From positions 992,001 through 1,056,000 of the forward strand of contig NZ_SDQC01000001.1 of assembly GCF_004153445.1 (NCBI RefSeq): a stretch of 64,000 bases of DNA, in the 5' to 3' direction. Positions 36,803 to 47,030 of the stretch are shown in pieces; position 1 is the first letter of the stretch; each line of letters starts with the position of its first letter. Under the pieces are notes generated by a model. The model did not search any database, was not told the origin of the DNA, and saw only the letters and a program-made list of their open reading frames with translations. The position numbers and the translations under genes were made by a program. The stretch comes from Allopusillimonas soli. GTDB lineage: Bacteria; Pseudomonadota; Gammaproteobacteria; Burkholderiales; Burkholderiaceae_B.

Positions 36803-37339
36803 ATGAGTGAATTTCTTCCCGCCGCCAGCATGGTTTCCGACTTTCCCGATCTGGAAAGCCGCACCGTCCCGGAGGACCACCGCGATCTGCGCCTGTGGTT
36901 GCGTCTGCTCACCTGCTGCAATCTCATAGAAAGCGAACTGCGCACCCGCCTGCGCACCCAGTTCGACACCACCCTGCCGCGCTTCGACCTCATGGCGCAA
37001 TTGCTACGCGCCCCCGAAGGCATGAAAATGAGTGAGGTATCACGCCACATGATGGTTACGAATGGCAACATCACCGGTATCACCGGCCAGCTCGAGAAGG
37101 AAGGGTTGGTGGAGCGCATTCCCAACGCAAGCGATGGCCGCAGTTCGCTTATCCGGCTCACCAGCAAAGGCAAGCGCAACTTCCGCAAGATGGCCCAGGC
37201 GCACGAGTCATGGATACAATCCATGTTCGGAGGCCTGTCCGAGCCCAGCCGGCAAGCATTGTTCGACGCCCTTGGAGAACTTAAGCGTGCGCAGCGCCAG
37301 GCCCTCGCCGATGGGTCGCCACTCTCTGGACAAGCCTGA
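36803..37339 (+). CDS. MarR-family transcriptional regulator
   Basis: This 178-residue winged-helix protein has a central MarR domain: a first helix segment LLTCCNLIESELRTRL, recognition region MSEVSRHMMVTNGNITGITGQLEKEGLVERI (given as two short motifs, MSEVSRHMMV and GNITGITGQL), and the wing ASDGRSSLIRLTSKG. It is divergent from the ABM/R operon and probably represses it until an aryl-CoA ligand binds, as known for several CoA-dependent aromatic pathways (inference). I start at ATG 36803; an earlier in-frame ATG at 36755 and a later one at 36830 are alternatives. Confidence 0.88.
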   Translation: MSEFLPAASMVSDFPDLESRTVPEDHRDLRLWLRLLTCCNLIESELRTRLRTQFDTTLPRFDLMAQLLRAPEGMKMSEVSRHMMVTNGNITGITGQLEKEGLVERIPNASDGRSSLIRLTSKGKRNFRKMAQAHESWIQSMFGGLSEPSRQALFDALGELKRAQRQALADGSPLSGQA

Positions 37340-37469
37340 CGCCGGCATCCATCCGGCTGCCCCCGGGGTGTGGGCAGGCCTTGCTTTTCCGTTCGGCGCG
37401 TCCGCGCCGGGCCGGTTGCCCGGCCTGATATAGAATGAACGCTTTCACTTCACGTTTCAGAGTCGCGTC

Positions 37470-38696
37470 ATGGCTGTCAACCTGGTCATTCCTCCAGAAT
37501 CCAATATCTTCCCCGTTCCCGGCGTGCAGATAGGCACCGCGGAGGCGGGCGTGCGCAAGGCAGGGCGGCGGGACCTGACAGTGTTCCGTTTTTGCGAAGG
37601 CACCAGCGTTGCGGGCGTGTTCACCCGCAATCGTTTTCGCGCCGCGCCTGTGCGCGTATGCGAGACCCACCTGGCCGGCAGCCTGGACATTCAGGCGCTT
37701 GTCGTGAATACAGGCAATGCCAACGCTGGTACAGGCGAGGCAGGCATGCAGGCCGCCTCGCAAACCTGTATCGCACTGGCAGAGGTACTGGACATCAAGC
37801 CGCAGCAAGTGCTGCCATTCTCAACAGGCGTCATCCTGGAACCCCTGCCTGTGGAAAAACTGGTGGCAGCGCTGCCTCGCGCCGCAGCGGACCTGGACGA
37901 CGCCCATTGGCTGCAGGCCGCCCACAGCATCATGACCACCGACACTCAGCCCAAGGTCGTGTCGCGCCGACTGAAGCTGGGCGACACGCTGGTCACCATT
38001 ACCGGCATCAGCAAGGGTGCGGGCATGATACGCCCCAACATGGCGACTATGCTCGGTTTTCTTGCGACCGACGCCGGCATTGCGCCCGAACTGCTCAAGG
38101 ACATGGTGCGCACGGTCGCCGATCAATCGTTCAACCGCATCACCGTCGATGGCGATACGTCCACCAACGATTCGTTCATTATCGCAGCCACGGGCAAGGC
38201 GGATGTGAGCATCGAGGCGGTATCCGATCCGCGCTATACGCAGCTACTGCAGGCGCTTTCCGAGGCCGCATGCGAACTGGCGCAGAAAATCGTGCGCGAT
38301 GCCGAAGGCGCCACCAAATTCATGACCATACAGGTGCAGGAGGCCGGCACATCCGCAGAAGCCTTGAAAGTCGCTTATGCGGTCGCCCAGTCGCCTCTCG
38401 TCAAGACCGCATTCTATGCGTCCGACCCGAATCTCGGCCGCATCCTGTGCGCCATCGGCTACGCCGGCATCGACGATCTGGATATTGGCGGAATCAGGCT
38501 TTGGCTGGGTGATGTGCTGGTGGCGAGCAACGGTGAACGCCATGCAAGCTACCGCGAGGAAGATGGCCAGCGCGTCATGAAAGAGGCCGAAATCCTGGTG
38601 CGTATTGCATTGGGACGCGGCAACGCGTCTGAAACGGTATATACCTGCGATTTCTCGCACGAGTATGTCAGCATCAACGCCGACTATCGATCCTGA
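37470..38696 (+). CDS. argJ: Bifunctional glutamate N-acetyltransferase / amino-acid acetyltransferase
   Basis: The 408-residue ornithine acetyltransferase moves acetyl between N-acetylornithine and glutamate in the cyclic arginine pathway. The self-cleavage site is the ATMLGF motif, whose Thr (about residue 192) becomes the nucleophile of the beta chain. GAGMIRPNM precedes it and DGDTSTND follows. An ISKGAG segment and the C-terminal [12 protein letters not shown] are typical. Length is normal. Upstream is the MarR regulator, but the 130-base gap suggests a separate unit. Confidence 0.97.
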   Translation: MAVNLVIPPESNIFPVPGVQIGTAEAGVRKAGRRDLTVFRFCEGTSVAGVFTRNRFRAAPVRVCETHLAGSLDIQALVVNTGNANAGTGEAGMQAASQTCIALAEVLDIKPQQVLPFSTGVILEPLPVEKLVAALPRAAADLDDAHWLQAAHSIMTTDTQPKVVSRRLKLGDTLVTITGISKGAGMIRPNMATMLGFLATDAGIAPELLKDMVRTVADQSFNRITVDGDTSTNDSFIIAATGKADVSIEAVSDPRYTQLLQALSEAACELAQKIVRDAEGATKFMTIQVQEAGTSAEALKVAYAVAQSPLVKTAFYASDPNLGRILCAIGYAGIDDLDIGGIRLWLGDVLVASNGERHASYREEDGQRVMKEAEILVRIALGRGNASETVYTCDFSHEYVSINADYRS

Positions 38697-38750
38697 GGTT
38701 CCGCACGCAACATCGGGCCTCGGCCCTCGTGACACTGCATCCGGCAAGGC

Positions 38751-38776
38751 CGTGCCGCAAGGAGGCGAGCGGCACG
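38751..38776. terminator. Hairpin between convergent argJ and the carbamoylase-like gene
   Basis: CGTGCCGC (38751-38758) pairs with GCGGCACG (38769-38776) over a ten-base loop. It lies five bases from the minus-strand gene's stop. A T-run is missing. Confidence 0.35.
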
Positions 38777-38780
38777 AGGG

Positions 38781-40076
38781 TCAAGGTCTTGCGACGTCCA
38801 GGTGCATCAGGCTGGCCGCCAGTACGCGCGCGCCATCCATCAGTTGCTCTGGTTCGGTCCACTCTTCCGGGCAATGGCTGCGGCCGTCCCTGCATGGAAT
38901 GAACACCATGCCCATGGGCCCGCTGCGGGCCATGTAGGCCGCGTCATGGCCGGCGCCGCTGGGCAATACGGCGCTCGCATAGCCCAGCCCCGATGACGCC
39001 GCTTCTATAACCCGCATGACATCAGGATCGCACGCCGTCGGCCGGGACCGGCTCAGCTCGCGCATGTCCACAGATACCCGGAGCGCCTTCAGTCCCTCAG
39101 CAGTGCCGGCGAGCACCGCCTCGGGGAAACCGGCCAGTACCTGGTCGTTGTCGCTACGTACCTCCAGCACCAGCTCAACGTGGCCGGGTACGGCATTGGG
39201 AACATTGGGCGTCATGTCCAGGCGACCCACCGTGGCCACTACGTAATCGGTCCCCGCAGCGAGGGCCTGAGCCCTGGCATGCGCGCCTTCGATCAGCCGC
39301 GCGGCGCCCACCAGGGCATCGCGGCGAAGGTCCATGGGTGTGGTGCCTGCGTGATCTGGCCGGCCCGTCACCGTCAATGCAACCCGCCGTATGCCGACAA
39401 TATGGCTGACCACACCGATAGGCAGCCCTCGTGTTTCCAGGACCGGGCCCTGCTCGATATGCAATTCGACAAATGCAGCCGTATCGCCCTTGCCGCGCAG
39501 GGCAGTCTGCAGCCGGTCAGGCGCGGCGCCCACCCGAACCATGCCCTGAGCCAGGGTTTCGCCGTCCAGACGTGCGGAAGCCAGCATGGCGTCATCCAGC
39601 AGGCCCGTCATACCGCGACTGCCAACACAGGAAATGCCATAGTCGCTGGGTTCTTCGGAAAGAAAGTCTATGACCTCCAGAGGGTGGTCAAGCTGAACCT
39701 GCGCGTCATGCAAGGCGTGCGCGAATTCTATGCCGGCCAGCACGCCTATGATGCCATCGAAGCGGCCGCCGTCCATGACCGTGTCGCAGTGCGAGCCCGT
39801 GACGAGCGGCGCGGCATCCGCCCGGCGGCCCGGACGTCGCCCGATGAGATTGCCCGCCGCATCCAGCGATGTCTGCAGGCCCGCTTCCTGCATCTGGCCG
39901 CGCAGCCAATCGCGCGACTGAGCATGCAATGCGCTGAAGGCGCGGCGTGTCCACGGACGTTGCGCATCGGTAAAGCCCGCAAGCGTCTGCACCCGATGCC
40001 ACAAACGTTCTGCATTCAGACATGCCAGAACCGCTCGATTGGGCGGCGCGAGGGCGAATTGCGCATTTTCCGGCAT
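38781..40076 (-). CDS. M20-family Zn-dependent amidohydrolase (N-carbamoyl-L-amino-acid hydrolase / allantoate amidohydrolase type)
   Basis: This 431-residue binuclear-zinc hydrolase shows TGSHCDTVMDGGRFDG (about residues 92-107, Zn His/Asp), LSEEPSDYGISCVGSRG (the Glu base and Zn Glu), FVELHIEQGPVLE, GRPDHAGTTPM (substrate His) and GAGHDAAYMA. It belongs to the hydantoinase/carbamoylase group that hydrolyses N-carbamoyl or ureido groups. The substrate is not fixed. AGGAGG precedes the ATG. Next to an N-formylglutamate amidohydrolase-like gene it suggests a small N-substituted amino-acid hydrolysis module. Confidence 0.88.
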   Translation of the reverse strand: MPENAQFALAPPNRAVLACLNAERLWHRVQTLAGFTDAQRPWTRRAFSALHAQSRDWLRGQMQEAGLQTSLDAAGNLIGRRPGRRADAAPLVTGSHCDTVMDGGRFDGIIGVLAGIEFAHALHDAQVQLDHPLEVIDFLSEEPSDYGISCVGSRGMTGLLDDAMLASARLDGETLAQGMVRVGAAPDRLQTALRGKGDTAAFVELHIEQGPVLETRGLPIGVVSHIVGIRRVALTVTGRPDHAGTTPMDLRRDALVGAARLIEGAHARAQALAAGTDYVVATVGRLDMTPNVPNAVPGHVELVLEVRSDNDQVLAGFPEAVLAGTAEGLKALRVSVDMRELSRSRPTACDPDVMRVIEAASSGLGYASAVLPSGAGHDAAYMARSGPMGMVFIPCRDGRSHCPEEWTEPEQLMDGARVLAASLMHLDVARP

Positions 40077-40123
40077 GCCGGCCTCCTGTGCTATTGGATT
40101 GATTTACGGTATGGCTTCCGGCG

Positions 40124-41002
40124 CTAGCCCGTCTGGCCCTGCGTCCAGACGACAAGCGCCGCAACGAGATCTCTCAGATCGGCACGCAGCTTCTCGTAGC
40201 CCGCGTTCGGACGCAGGCTGATCTCATCCATGTACAGCTTGCGGTTCACTTCCACCTGAAGACTGTGACGACCGTTTGCCGGATCACCATGGCGCCGCAC
40301 GATTTCCACGCCTTTGTACGGATCGTTGACGGCGACGTCGTAGCCTCGTGCGCGCAGCCATTCGGCCACGAACTCCCTGAAGGCGGGCGCCGCGGTGGCG
40401 CCGTCGCGGTCCCCCAGCACGAAATCAGGATGAACAAGCCCGGGCTTGTCTGTGGCATAGGCGCCTGCGACGCTGGGCATGGAGTGGCAGTTGATGTGCC
40501 AGACCTGGCCGAAACGTGCATGTGCCGCATCCAGACATGATTTGAGCGCCTCGTGATAAGGCTCCCAGCAGGCCTGGATGCGATGGCGCACTTCATCATG
40601 CGACAGCTTGCGGCTATACAGCGGCGTGCCGTCGTCCATCATGCGCCAGATCAGTCCTTTTCCGAGCTTGACCTTGGGAGACTCGGGAAGCGGCTCGGGC
40701 CATGGCTGGGCCAGCAGCTGAGGGTCTATTTCCTCGGGGCCACGATTCGCATCGATATAACTGCGAGGGAAGCGCGCCGCCAGCAGCGGTACGCCCTGGG
40801 CAGGCGCGTTGTTCCATAGGTCTGCCACCCAGGTATCCTCCGCCGTGCGCAGAGGCCCCAACGCGATGGCGGGATCGAAATCGGGCGGATAATCCGTGCC
40901 GCTGTGCGGCGAGTCCAGCACCAGAGGAGCGGCGTTGTCTGAGGCCGGGTAATTGTCCGGCGCAATGTATCGGTATGAAAGGGGCTGAGTCGAAAAATGC
41001 AT
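40124..41002 (-). CDS. N-formylglutamate amidohydrolase family protein
   Basis: The 292-residue protein belongs to the HutG-like N-formylglutamate amidohydrolase family. It carries the LVLDSPHSGTDYP motif (about residues 27-39), the Glu/Asp zinc region (YIDANRGPEEIDP), INCHSMPS, LGDRDG, and LQVEVNRKLYMDE near the C-terminus. No hut genes are adjacent, so a role outside histidine degradation is possible. It lies 47 bases upstream of the carbamoylase-like gene and downstream of a Bug protein whose terminator-like hairpin sits within 50 bases of its start. Confidence 0.9.
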   Translation of the reverse strand: MHFSTQPLSYRYIAPDNYPASDNAAPLVLDSPHSGTDYPPDFDPAIALGPLRTAEDTWVADLWNNAPAQGVPLLAARFPRSYIDANRGPEEIDPQLLAQPWPEPLPESPKVKLGKGLIWRMMDDGTPLYSRKLSHDEVRHRIQACWEPYHEALKSCLDAAHARFGQVWHINCHSMPSVAGAYATDKPGLVHPDFVLGDRDGATAAPAFREFVAEWLRARGYDVAVNDPYKGVEIVRRHGDPANGRHSLQVEVNRKLYMDEISLRPNAGYEKLRADLRDLVAALVVWTQGQTG

Positions 41003-41017
41003 GATGCGAGGCTTATA

Positions 41018-41047
41018 TGCAAAACCGGCCCGAATTATCGGGCCGGT
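41018..41047 (-). terminator. Terminator-like hairpin after the Bug-family gene
   Basis: ACCGGCCCGA (41024-41033) and TCGGGCCGGT (41038-41047) form a perfect 10-bp stem with a four-base loop. On the minus strand it is followed by TTTGC. It would separate the Bug transcript from the N-formylglutamate amidohydrolase gene or permit partial read-through. Confidence 0.65.
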
Positions 41048-41062
41048 GGTCTGTGGAGCGTA

Positions 41063-42046
41063 TTACTTGAGCTCTATATGGGCTTCTTTCACGATGCGCG
41101 CATTGCGGGCAATCGTCGCGGAAATGGTCTTGGCGAAATCTTCTGGGCTATTGCCAACAGGGCTGGCGCCAAGCTGCGCCAGACGCGTCTTGACGTCTTC
41201 CTGGGCCAGGACCTTGACGGCCGCCTCGTTCAGCGTCTTGAGCACATCGGCGGGAATGCCGGCGGGTGCAACCAGGCCGAACCATGAAGGATCGTTCACC
41301 TCTTCCAGGCCCACTTCAGCAAACGTGGGGACATCGGGCAGCGTGGCGCTGCGCTCGGGCGCGGCCACGGCCAGCGCGACCAGCTTGCCTTCCTTGACAT
41401 GCGGCAGCGAGGAGGGAAGATTGTCGAACAGAACATCAACCTGACCGGCGAGTGTGTCGGTCAGGGCGGGACCCACGCCGCGATAGGGGACGTGAAGCAG
41501 GTCTGTGCCCGACGCCATCTTGAACAGCTCTCCCATCATGTTGGAAACCGAGCCATTGCCGGCGGAAGCATAGGCATACTTGCCAGGCGACTTCTTGGCC
41601 AGGGCAATGAATTCCTTCATGTTCTTGGCTGGAACCTTGGGGTTCACAACCATGATATTGGGCACCGATGCCAGGTTGGTGATGGGCTGGAAGTCTTTTT
41701 CAGCGTCGAACGGCAGGCTCTTGTAAACCACGGGATTGATCCCATGCGTGCTGACCGTAGCGATGCCCAGCGTGTAGCCATCCGCCTTGGCCTGCGCCAC
41801 AGTGCCCGTGCCAATGGAACCGCCTGCGCCGGCGCGGTTTTCAACGACAATGGGCTGGCCCAGCGCTGTGCCCAACTTCTCGGCCACCAGGCGGCCGACT
41901 ATGTCGGTTGTGCCGCCTGGCGCAAACGGCACGATGAGGCGAATGGGCTTGTCAGGGTAGGCGGCGCTCGCAACACCGGCGAAAGTGGAAGTGAAAGCGG
42001 CGGCGCCCGCCACACATAGGCTGAGTATCAGTTTGCGACGTTGCAT
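41063..42046 (-). CDS. Bug-family (tripartite tricarboxylate transporter) periplasmic binding protein
   Basis: This 327-residue exported protein has a signal peptide ending near FAGVASA-A. The mature part has the Bug signatures YPDKPIRLIVPFAPGG (about residues 30-45), VVENRAGAGGSIG, and VPYRGVGPAL. Bug proteins bind carboxylates or amino acids, often without a dedicated transporter; no TctA/TctB genes are nearby. It is divergent from a LysR gene and upstream of two amidohydrolases, which may share its ligand class. GGAG precedes the ATG. Confidence 0.93.
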   Translation of the reverse strand: MQRRKLILSLCVAGAAAFTSTFAGVASAAYPDKPIRLIVPFAPGGTTDIVGRLVAEKLGTALGQPIVVENRAGAGGSIGTGTVAQAKADGYTLGIATVSTHGINPVVYKSLPFDAEKDFQPITNLASVPNIMVVNPKVPAKNMKEFIALAKKSPGKYAYASAGNGSVSNMMGELFKMASGTDLLHVPYRGVGPALTDTLAGQVDVLFDNLPSSLPHVKEGKLVALAVAAPERSATLPDVPTFAEVGLEEVNDPSWFGLVAPAGIPADVLKTLNEAAVKVLAQEDVKTRLAQLGASPVGNSPEDFAKTISATIARNARIVKEAHIELK

Positions 42047-42189
42047 AGCGTCTCCAGATTGATTAATTGAAAGGCGCGGTCATGCCTCCACATGCCGCGT
42101 CGAGGCGACATTCTTGCCGCGGCTGTCCAATTTGTGCAAACGAAAGAATTTCACTAACCTATTCCGTTTTGTCATACTTAAAGCCTTGT

Positions 42190-42208
42190 CTGAGGTCTGA
42201 TCCCTCAG
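42190..42208. repeat. Short inverted repeat in the Bug/LysR intergenic region
   Basis: CTGAGG (42190-42195) and CCTCAG (42203-42208) flank seven bases, 16 bases before the LysR start. It could be an autoregulatory site. The evidence is limited to symmetry and position. Confidence 0.3.
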
Positions 42209-42223
42209 GCTTGTATCTCTTCC

Positions 42224-43165
42224 ATGCGCCGCTTTTGCCCTTCCATCACCGACCTTCAAGCCTTCGAAGTGACCGCCAGGCAAGGAAGTTTTACCCGCGC
42301 CGCACATGAAATGTGCATCACCCAGGGCGCGGTGAGCAAGCAAATAAAACATCTGGAAACATTCCTTGGAGTCGATCTATTCCTGCGCACGCGCGGCGGC
42401 TTGGTGCTGACCCATGCCGGCCACAGCTATCTGCATGATGTACGGGCCAGCCTGAACCGCATCGAGGCCGCCTCGCTTGCGCTCATCGCCCATCAAGGGT
42501 TGGGCGGCACGCTCAATCTCACCTGTATGCCCTCTTTCGCGGCAAAATGGCTCATTCCCCGCCTGCCCAAGCTTCGCCGCCGCTATCCCGACCTGCACAT
42601 AGGCTTTCTTCCGCATCGCATGGGCTATGACTTCTCGTCTCCCGATGTCGATGCGGCGGTGCGCTTCGGCAATGGCGTATGGCCCGGCAGCCGGGCGGAC
42701 TACATTGTGGGCAAGGAGGTCGTGCCCGTGTGCCGGCCCAACCTCTTCAAGACGCCGCCCGAATCGCCGGAAGATCTGCTGTCGCGGCCACTGCTGCACC
42801 ACACAACGGCGCAACAGTCCTGGCCCGACTGGTTCCGCGACGCCGGGCACGACACCCCGCACAGCCGGGAGGGCGCGCGTTTTGACCAGTTCACACTGCT
42901 GACACAGGCAGCCATCGCCGGTTTCGGCACGGCGCTCATTCCCCGCTGCCTGGTGGAAGAGGAATTGCAGGACGGAAAGCTGATCGTCCCTCTGGATGTG
43001 CCCATTACGGCGCACAATGGCTACTACCTCTGTTATCCAGAGCACAAGAGCCGCTTACCCACGCTGCAGGCCTTTCGGACATGGATGCTTGATGCGATGG
43101 AGGCGGCGCCCACACGCGTGAACGACGAGGACGTGCCGGCCGGCGAGGCGGCCCTTTCCGCCTGA
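42224..43165 (+). CDS. LysR-family transcriptional regulator (GcvA-like)
   Basis: This 313-residue regulator has an N-terminal winged helix (SITDLQAFEVTARQGSFT and a TQGAVSKQIKHLE recognition helix, about residues 5-60) and a periplasmic-binding-like effector domain from about residue 90, typical of the GcvA subgroup. It is divergent from the Bug/amidohydrolase cluster and probably regulates it (inference from position). No clear ribosome site is seen before the ATG. Confidence 0.92.
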   Translation: MRRFCPSITDLQAFEVTARQGSFTRAAHEMCITQGAVSKQIKHLETFLGVDLFLRTRGGLVLTHAGHSYLHDVRASLNRIEAASLALIAHQGLGGTLNLTCMPSFAAKWLIPRLPKLRRRYPDLHIGFLPHRMGYDFSSPDVDAAVRFGNGVWPGSRADYIVGKEVVPVCRPNLFKTPPESPEDLLSRPLLHHTTAQQSWPDWFRDAGHDTPHSREGARFDQFTLLTQAAIAGFGTALIPRCLVEEELQDGKLIVPLDVPITAHNGYYLCYPEHKSRLPTLQAFRTWMLDAMEAAPTRVNDEDVPAGEAALSA

Positions 43166-43196
43166 GGACGCCGAGGCACCCCGTACAGGCATTCGT

Positions 43197-43226
43197 TTGA
43201 CTTCAATTGAAATTTCCAGGTAGAAT
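43197..43226 (+). promoter_or_regulatory. Sigma-70 promoter of rplU-rpmA
   Basis: TTGACT (43197-43202) and TAGAAT (43221-43226) are 18 bases apart and lie about 50 bases before the rplU start. Both hexamers differ from consensus at one position only. Confidence 0.75.
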
Positions 43227-43277
43227 CATGAGCTTGGCATTTTCGGCCAAGGCTATTCATTTTTAGGAATTTCCCAC

Positions 43278-43589
43278 ATGTACGCGGTCATAAAAACCGG
43301 TGGCAAGCAGTATCGCGTTGCCGCTGGCCAAAAACTGAAGATAGAACAGATACCGGCAGACATTGGGCAAGAAATCACGCTGGACCAGGTATTGTCGGTT
43401 GGCGAGGGCGAGCAGTTGCAGATTGGCACGCCCTTGGTCTCCGGTGCCGTGGTCAAGGCAACCGTTCTTGCGCAAGGCCGCCACGACAAGGTCAAAATTT
43501 TCAAGATGCGCCGTCGCAAGCATTACCAAAAGCGCCAGGGCCATCGTCAAAACTACACCGAAGTTCGCATCGAAGCCATTACGGCCTGA
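43278..43589 (+). CDS. rplU: 50S ribosomal protein L21
   Basis: The 103-residue large-subunit protein contacts 23S r[17 protein letters not shown] at the N-terminus and the [16 protein letters not shown] segment at the C-terminus are diagnostic. AGGAA precedes the ATG. It forms the standard rplU-rpmA pair with the gene 28 bases downstream. Confidence 0.98.
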   Translation: MYAVIKTGGKQYRVAAGQKLKIEQIPADIGQEITLDQVLSVGEGEQLQIGTPLVSGAVVKATVLAQGRHDKVKIFKMRRRKHYQKRQGHRQNYTEVRIEAITA

Positions 43590-43617
43590 TGCACGCGGTA
43601 TTTAGCAGGAGCTAAAC

Positions 43618-43878
43618 ATGGCACAGAAAAAAGGCGGCGGCTCAACCCGTAACGGCCGCGACTCAGAATCGAAACGCCTGGGCGTCAAGGCCTACGGCGG
43701 CCAGCTTATTTCGGCTGGTTCCATCATTGTGCGCCAGCGTGGCACGCAGTTTCACCCCGGCACCAACGTCGGCATTGGCAAAGACCATACTTTGTTCTCG
43801 CTGGTCGATGGCACCGTTAAGTTTGCAGTCAAGGGCGCGCTCAACAAGCGTACCGTCTCGGTGGTTGCCGCAGAGTAA
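43618..43878 (+). CDS. rpmA: 50S ribosomal protein L27
   Basis: The 86-residue protein's N-terminal tail ([16 protein letters not shown]) reaches the peptidyl-transferase centre. [17 protein letters not shown] and [15 protein letters not shown] are family hallmarks. A terminator follows 25 bases after the stop, ahead of obgE. Confidence 0.98.
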   Translation: MAQKKGGGSTRNGRDSESKRLGVKAYGGQLISAGSIIVRQRGTQFHPGTNVGIGKDHTLFSLVDGTVKFAVKGALNKRTVSVVAAE

Positions 43879-43902
43879 GCAACTCGCCAGCCGTTTACCC
43901 AG

Positions 43903-43937
43903 AAGCCCTGCCGGCATCGTGGCAGGGCTTTTGTTTT
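43903..43937 (+). terminator. Rho-independent terminator after rpmA
   Basis: AAGCCCTGCC (43903-43912) and GGCAGGGCTT (43921-43930) form a perfect 10-bp stem, followed by TTGTTTTA. Confidence 0.88.
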
Positions 43938-43939
43938 AG

Positions 43940-45127
<1,188 letters not shown>

Positions 45128-45217
45128 GCTGCCTCGCCCGGCCCGCCCCTATCCCGGGCCTGCTCCATCCATACCGCACCACAGGCTTCCCGACCGCATA
45201 TTCTTTCGTTTCCGTCC

Positions 45218-46393
45218 ATGGCTGCTTCCAATCCACAATCGTCTGCCGTATCCCAGGCCAGAAGGCTGGTCGTCAAAGTGGGATCGTCCCTGGTCACCAA
45301 TGAAGGCAAGGGTGTGGACCTGGCCGCAGTCGACCAATGGGCCGGGCAGATTGCCGCTCTCCATGCCCACGGGAAACAGATGGTGCTGGTATCCAGCGGC
45401 GCCATTGCCGAAGGAATGGCGCGGCTCGGATGGCCGCGCCGGCCCAATGCCATGCATGAGCTGCAAGCGGCTGCGGCTGTCGGGCAGATGGGGCTGGTGC
45501 AGGCCTACGAGGTCGCCTTTGCCCGGCATGGCATACGCACGGCGCAAATCCTGCTCACACATGAGGATCTGGCTGACCGGCACCGCTACCTGAATGCCCG
45601 AAGCACGCTGTACACACTGCTGGGGCTGGGCGTAGTACCCATCGTCAATGAAAACGACACCGTGGTGACAGATGAAATCCGGCTGGGCGATAATGACACG
45701 CTCGGCGCACTGGTCACCAATCTTATTGAAGCGGAAGCGCTGGTCATACTTACCGACCAAGCGGGGCTGTATGATGCCGATCCGCGCAACAATCCCAATG
45801 CACAACTCATAACCGAGGCCAAGGCAGGCGATCCGGCGCTGGAGCGCATGGCGGGAGGCTCCGGCACCAGCATCGGTACTGGCGGCATGCTCACGAAGGT
45901 GCTTGCGGCCAAGCGCGCGGCAAACAGCGGAGGAAATACAGTGATTGCATCCGGCCGCGAGCCAGATGTACTGCTTCGCCTGGCTGACGGCGCGTCCATC
46001 GGCACGACGCTGCGCGCCCTGCTGCCCGTACGGTCTGCGCGCCAACGCTGGCTGGTCAACCACCTGCGCCTGCGGGGCCGCGTGATGCTGGACGCCGGCG
46101 CGGTCAATGCCCTCATGCAAGGCCACAAAAGCCTGCTTGCGGTCGGCGTCACCGCGGTCGAGGGAGAGTTCGAGCGCGGCGACGTGGTGGCCTGTGTCGG
46201 CCCCGACGGCATCGAGTGGGGCCGCGGCCTCATCAACTACTCGGCGCGCGACACGCGACGCATTCTGCGCCAGCCCAGCCGCCGTATTGCCGACATCCTG
46301 GGCAGCATGTCAGACCCCGAGCTCATGCACCGCGACAACATGGTGTTTGTACGCACTACGCCGGGCGGCGGGCTTACTTCTGAGCCGGAATAA
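45218..46393 (+). CDS. proB: Glutamate 5-kinase
   Basis: The 391-residue enzyme makes gamma-glutamyl phosphate, the first committed step of proline synthesis. The amino-acid kinase domain (residues about 15-270) has [31 protein letters not shown] and [14 protein letters not shown]-terminal PUA domain (about 290-385) contains [10 protein letters not shown] and GLINYSA. The 3' end overlaps the convergent Lrp gene by 20 bases. proA is not adjacent. Confidence 0.97.
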   Translation: MAASNPQSSAVSQARRLVVKVGSSLVTNEGKGVDLAAVDQWAGQIAALHAHGKQMVLVSSGAIAEGMARLGWPRRPNAMHELQAAAAVGQMGLVQAYEVAFARHGIRTAQILLTHEDLADRHRYLNARSTLYTLLGLGVVPIVNENDTVVTDEIRLGDNDTLGALVTNLIEAEALVILTDQAGLYDADPRNNPNAQLITEAKAGDPALERMAGGSGTSIGTGGMLTKVLAAKRAANSGGNTVIASGREPDVLLRLADGASIGTTLRALLPVRSARQRWLVNHLRLRGRVMLDAGAVNALMQGHKSLLAVGVTAVEGEFERGDVVACVGPDGIEWGRGLINYSARDTRRILRQPSRRIADILGSMSDPELMHRDNMVFVRTTPGGGLTSEPE

Positions 46394-46862
46394 ACATCGT
46401 TTCCTTGATTTCCTCCATGACCACGCAGCTCTTGGTTTGCGTGACGCCCGGAAGACGCAGCAATATATCGCCCAGCAGATTGCGATACTGGCCGATTTCC
46501 CGTATGCGGGCCTTGACCATATAGTCGAAGTCGCCCGACACCAGATGGCACTCCATGACGTGAGGTATAGCCAGCACCTCACGCCGGAAGTCATCGAAAC
46601 TGCGATCGGACTTATGGGATATGGTGACTTCCACGAACACCAGCAGGCCGGCATCGAGCGCGGCCGGCGATATGCTTGCGTGATAGCCCGTAATAATACC
46701 TTCGCGCTCCAGCCGCTTGACGCGATCTATGCAAGGCGTAACGGTAAGCCCGACCTGATCGGCCAGATCCGTCATGGATATGCGACCGTCGCGCTGGAGA
46801 ATGTCGATAATATGGCGATCCAGCCGATCGAGCGTAGCAACCGGTTTTCGTTGTATGCGCAA
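46374..46862 (-). CDS. Lrp/AsnC-family transcriptional regulator (DadR-like by context)
   Basis: The 162-residue regulator has an N-terminal winged helix ([21 protein letters not shown] and [18 protein letters not shown], residues about 11-58) and a RAM ligand domain ([19 protein letters not shown]). Close to E. coli Lrp in layout. It starts with TTG at 46862; GGGAG lies seven bases before it and no suitable ATG is present. It is divergent from dadA, so it probably controls D-amino-acid oxidation in response to alanine or a similar amino acid. Its 3' end overlaps proB by 20 bases. Confidence 0.9.
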   Translation of the reverse strand: MRIQRKPVATLDRLDRHIIDILQRDGRISMTDLADQVGLTVTPCIDRVKRLEREGIITGYHASISPAALDAGLLVFVEVTISHKSDRSFDDFRREVLAIPHVMECHLVSGDFDYMVKARIREIGQYRNLLGDILLRLPGVTQTKSCVVMEEIKETMFIPAQK

Positions 46863-46966
46863 GACAGTACTCCCTCAATTTCGGCTTGGCCACTTCATGT
46901 GCGCCTCCGGGAAGGCATGATGGCGGTCTTGTTGAATCAGCAGATTTTACTGAAAAGCCACGATTT

Positions 46967-46984
46967 TCAATAAAATTTTATTGA
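46967..46984. promoter_or_regulatory. 18-bp perfect palindrome between the Lrp gene and dadA
   Basis: TCAATAAAATTTTATTGA equals its own reverse complement. It lies 46 bases before dadA and 105 bases before the Lrp start, in the only AT-rich stretch of the intergenic region. The form (A/T core, flanking C/G) suits an Lrp/AsnC dimer. Confidence 0.65.
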
Positions 46985-47030
46985 GTATCTGACTTATCAT
47001 CTGCCCAAATTCACTTGAGCGAGCGTACTG

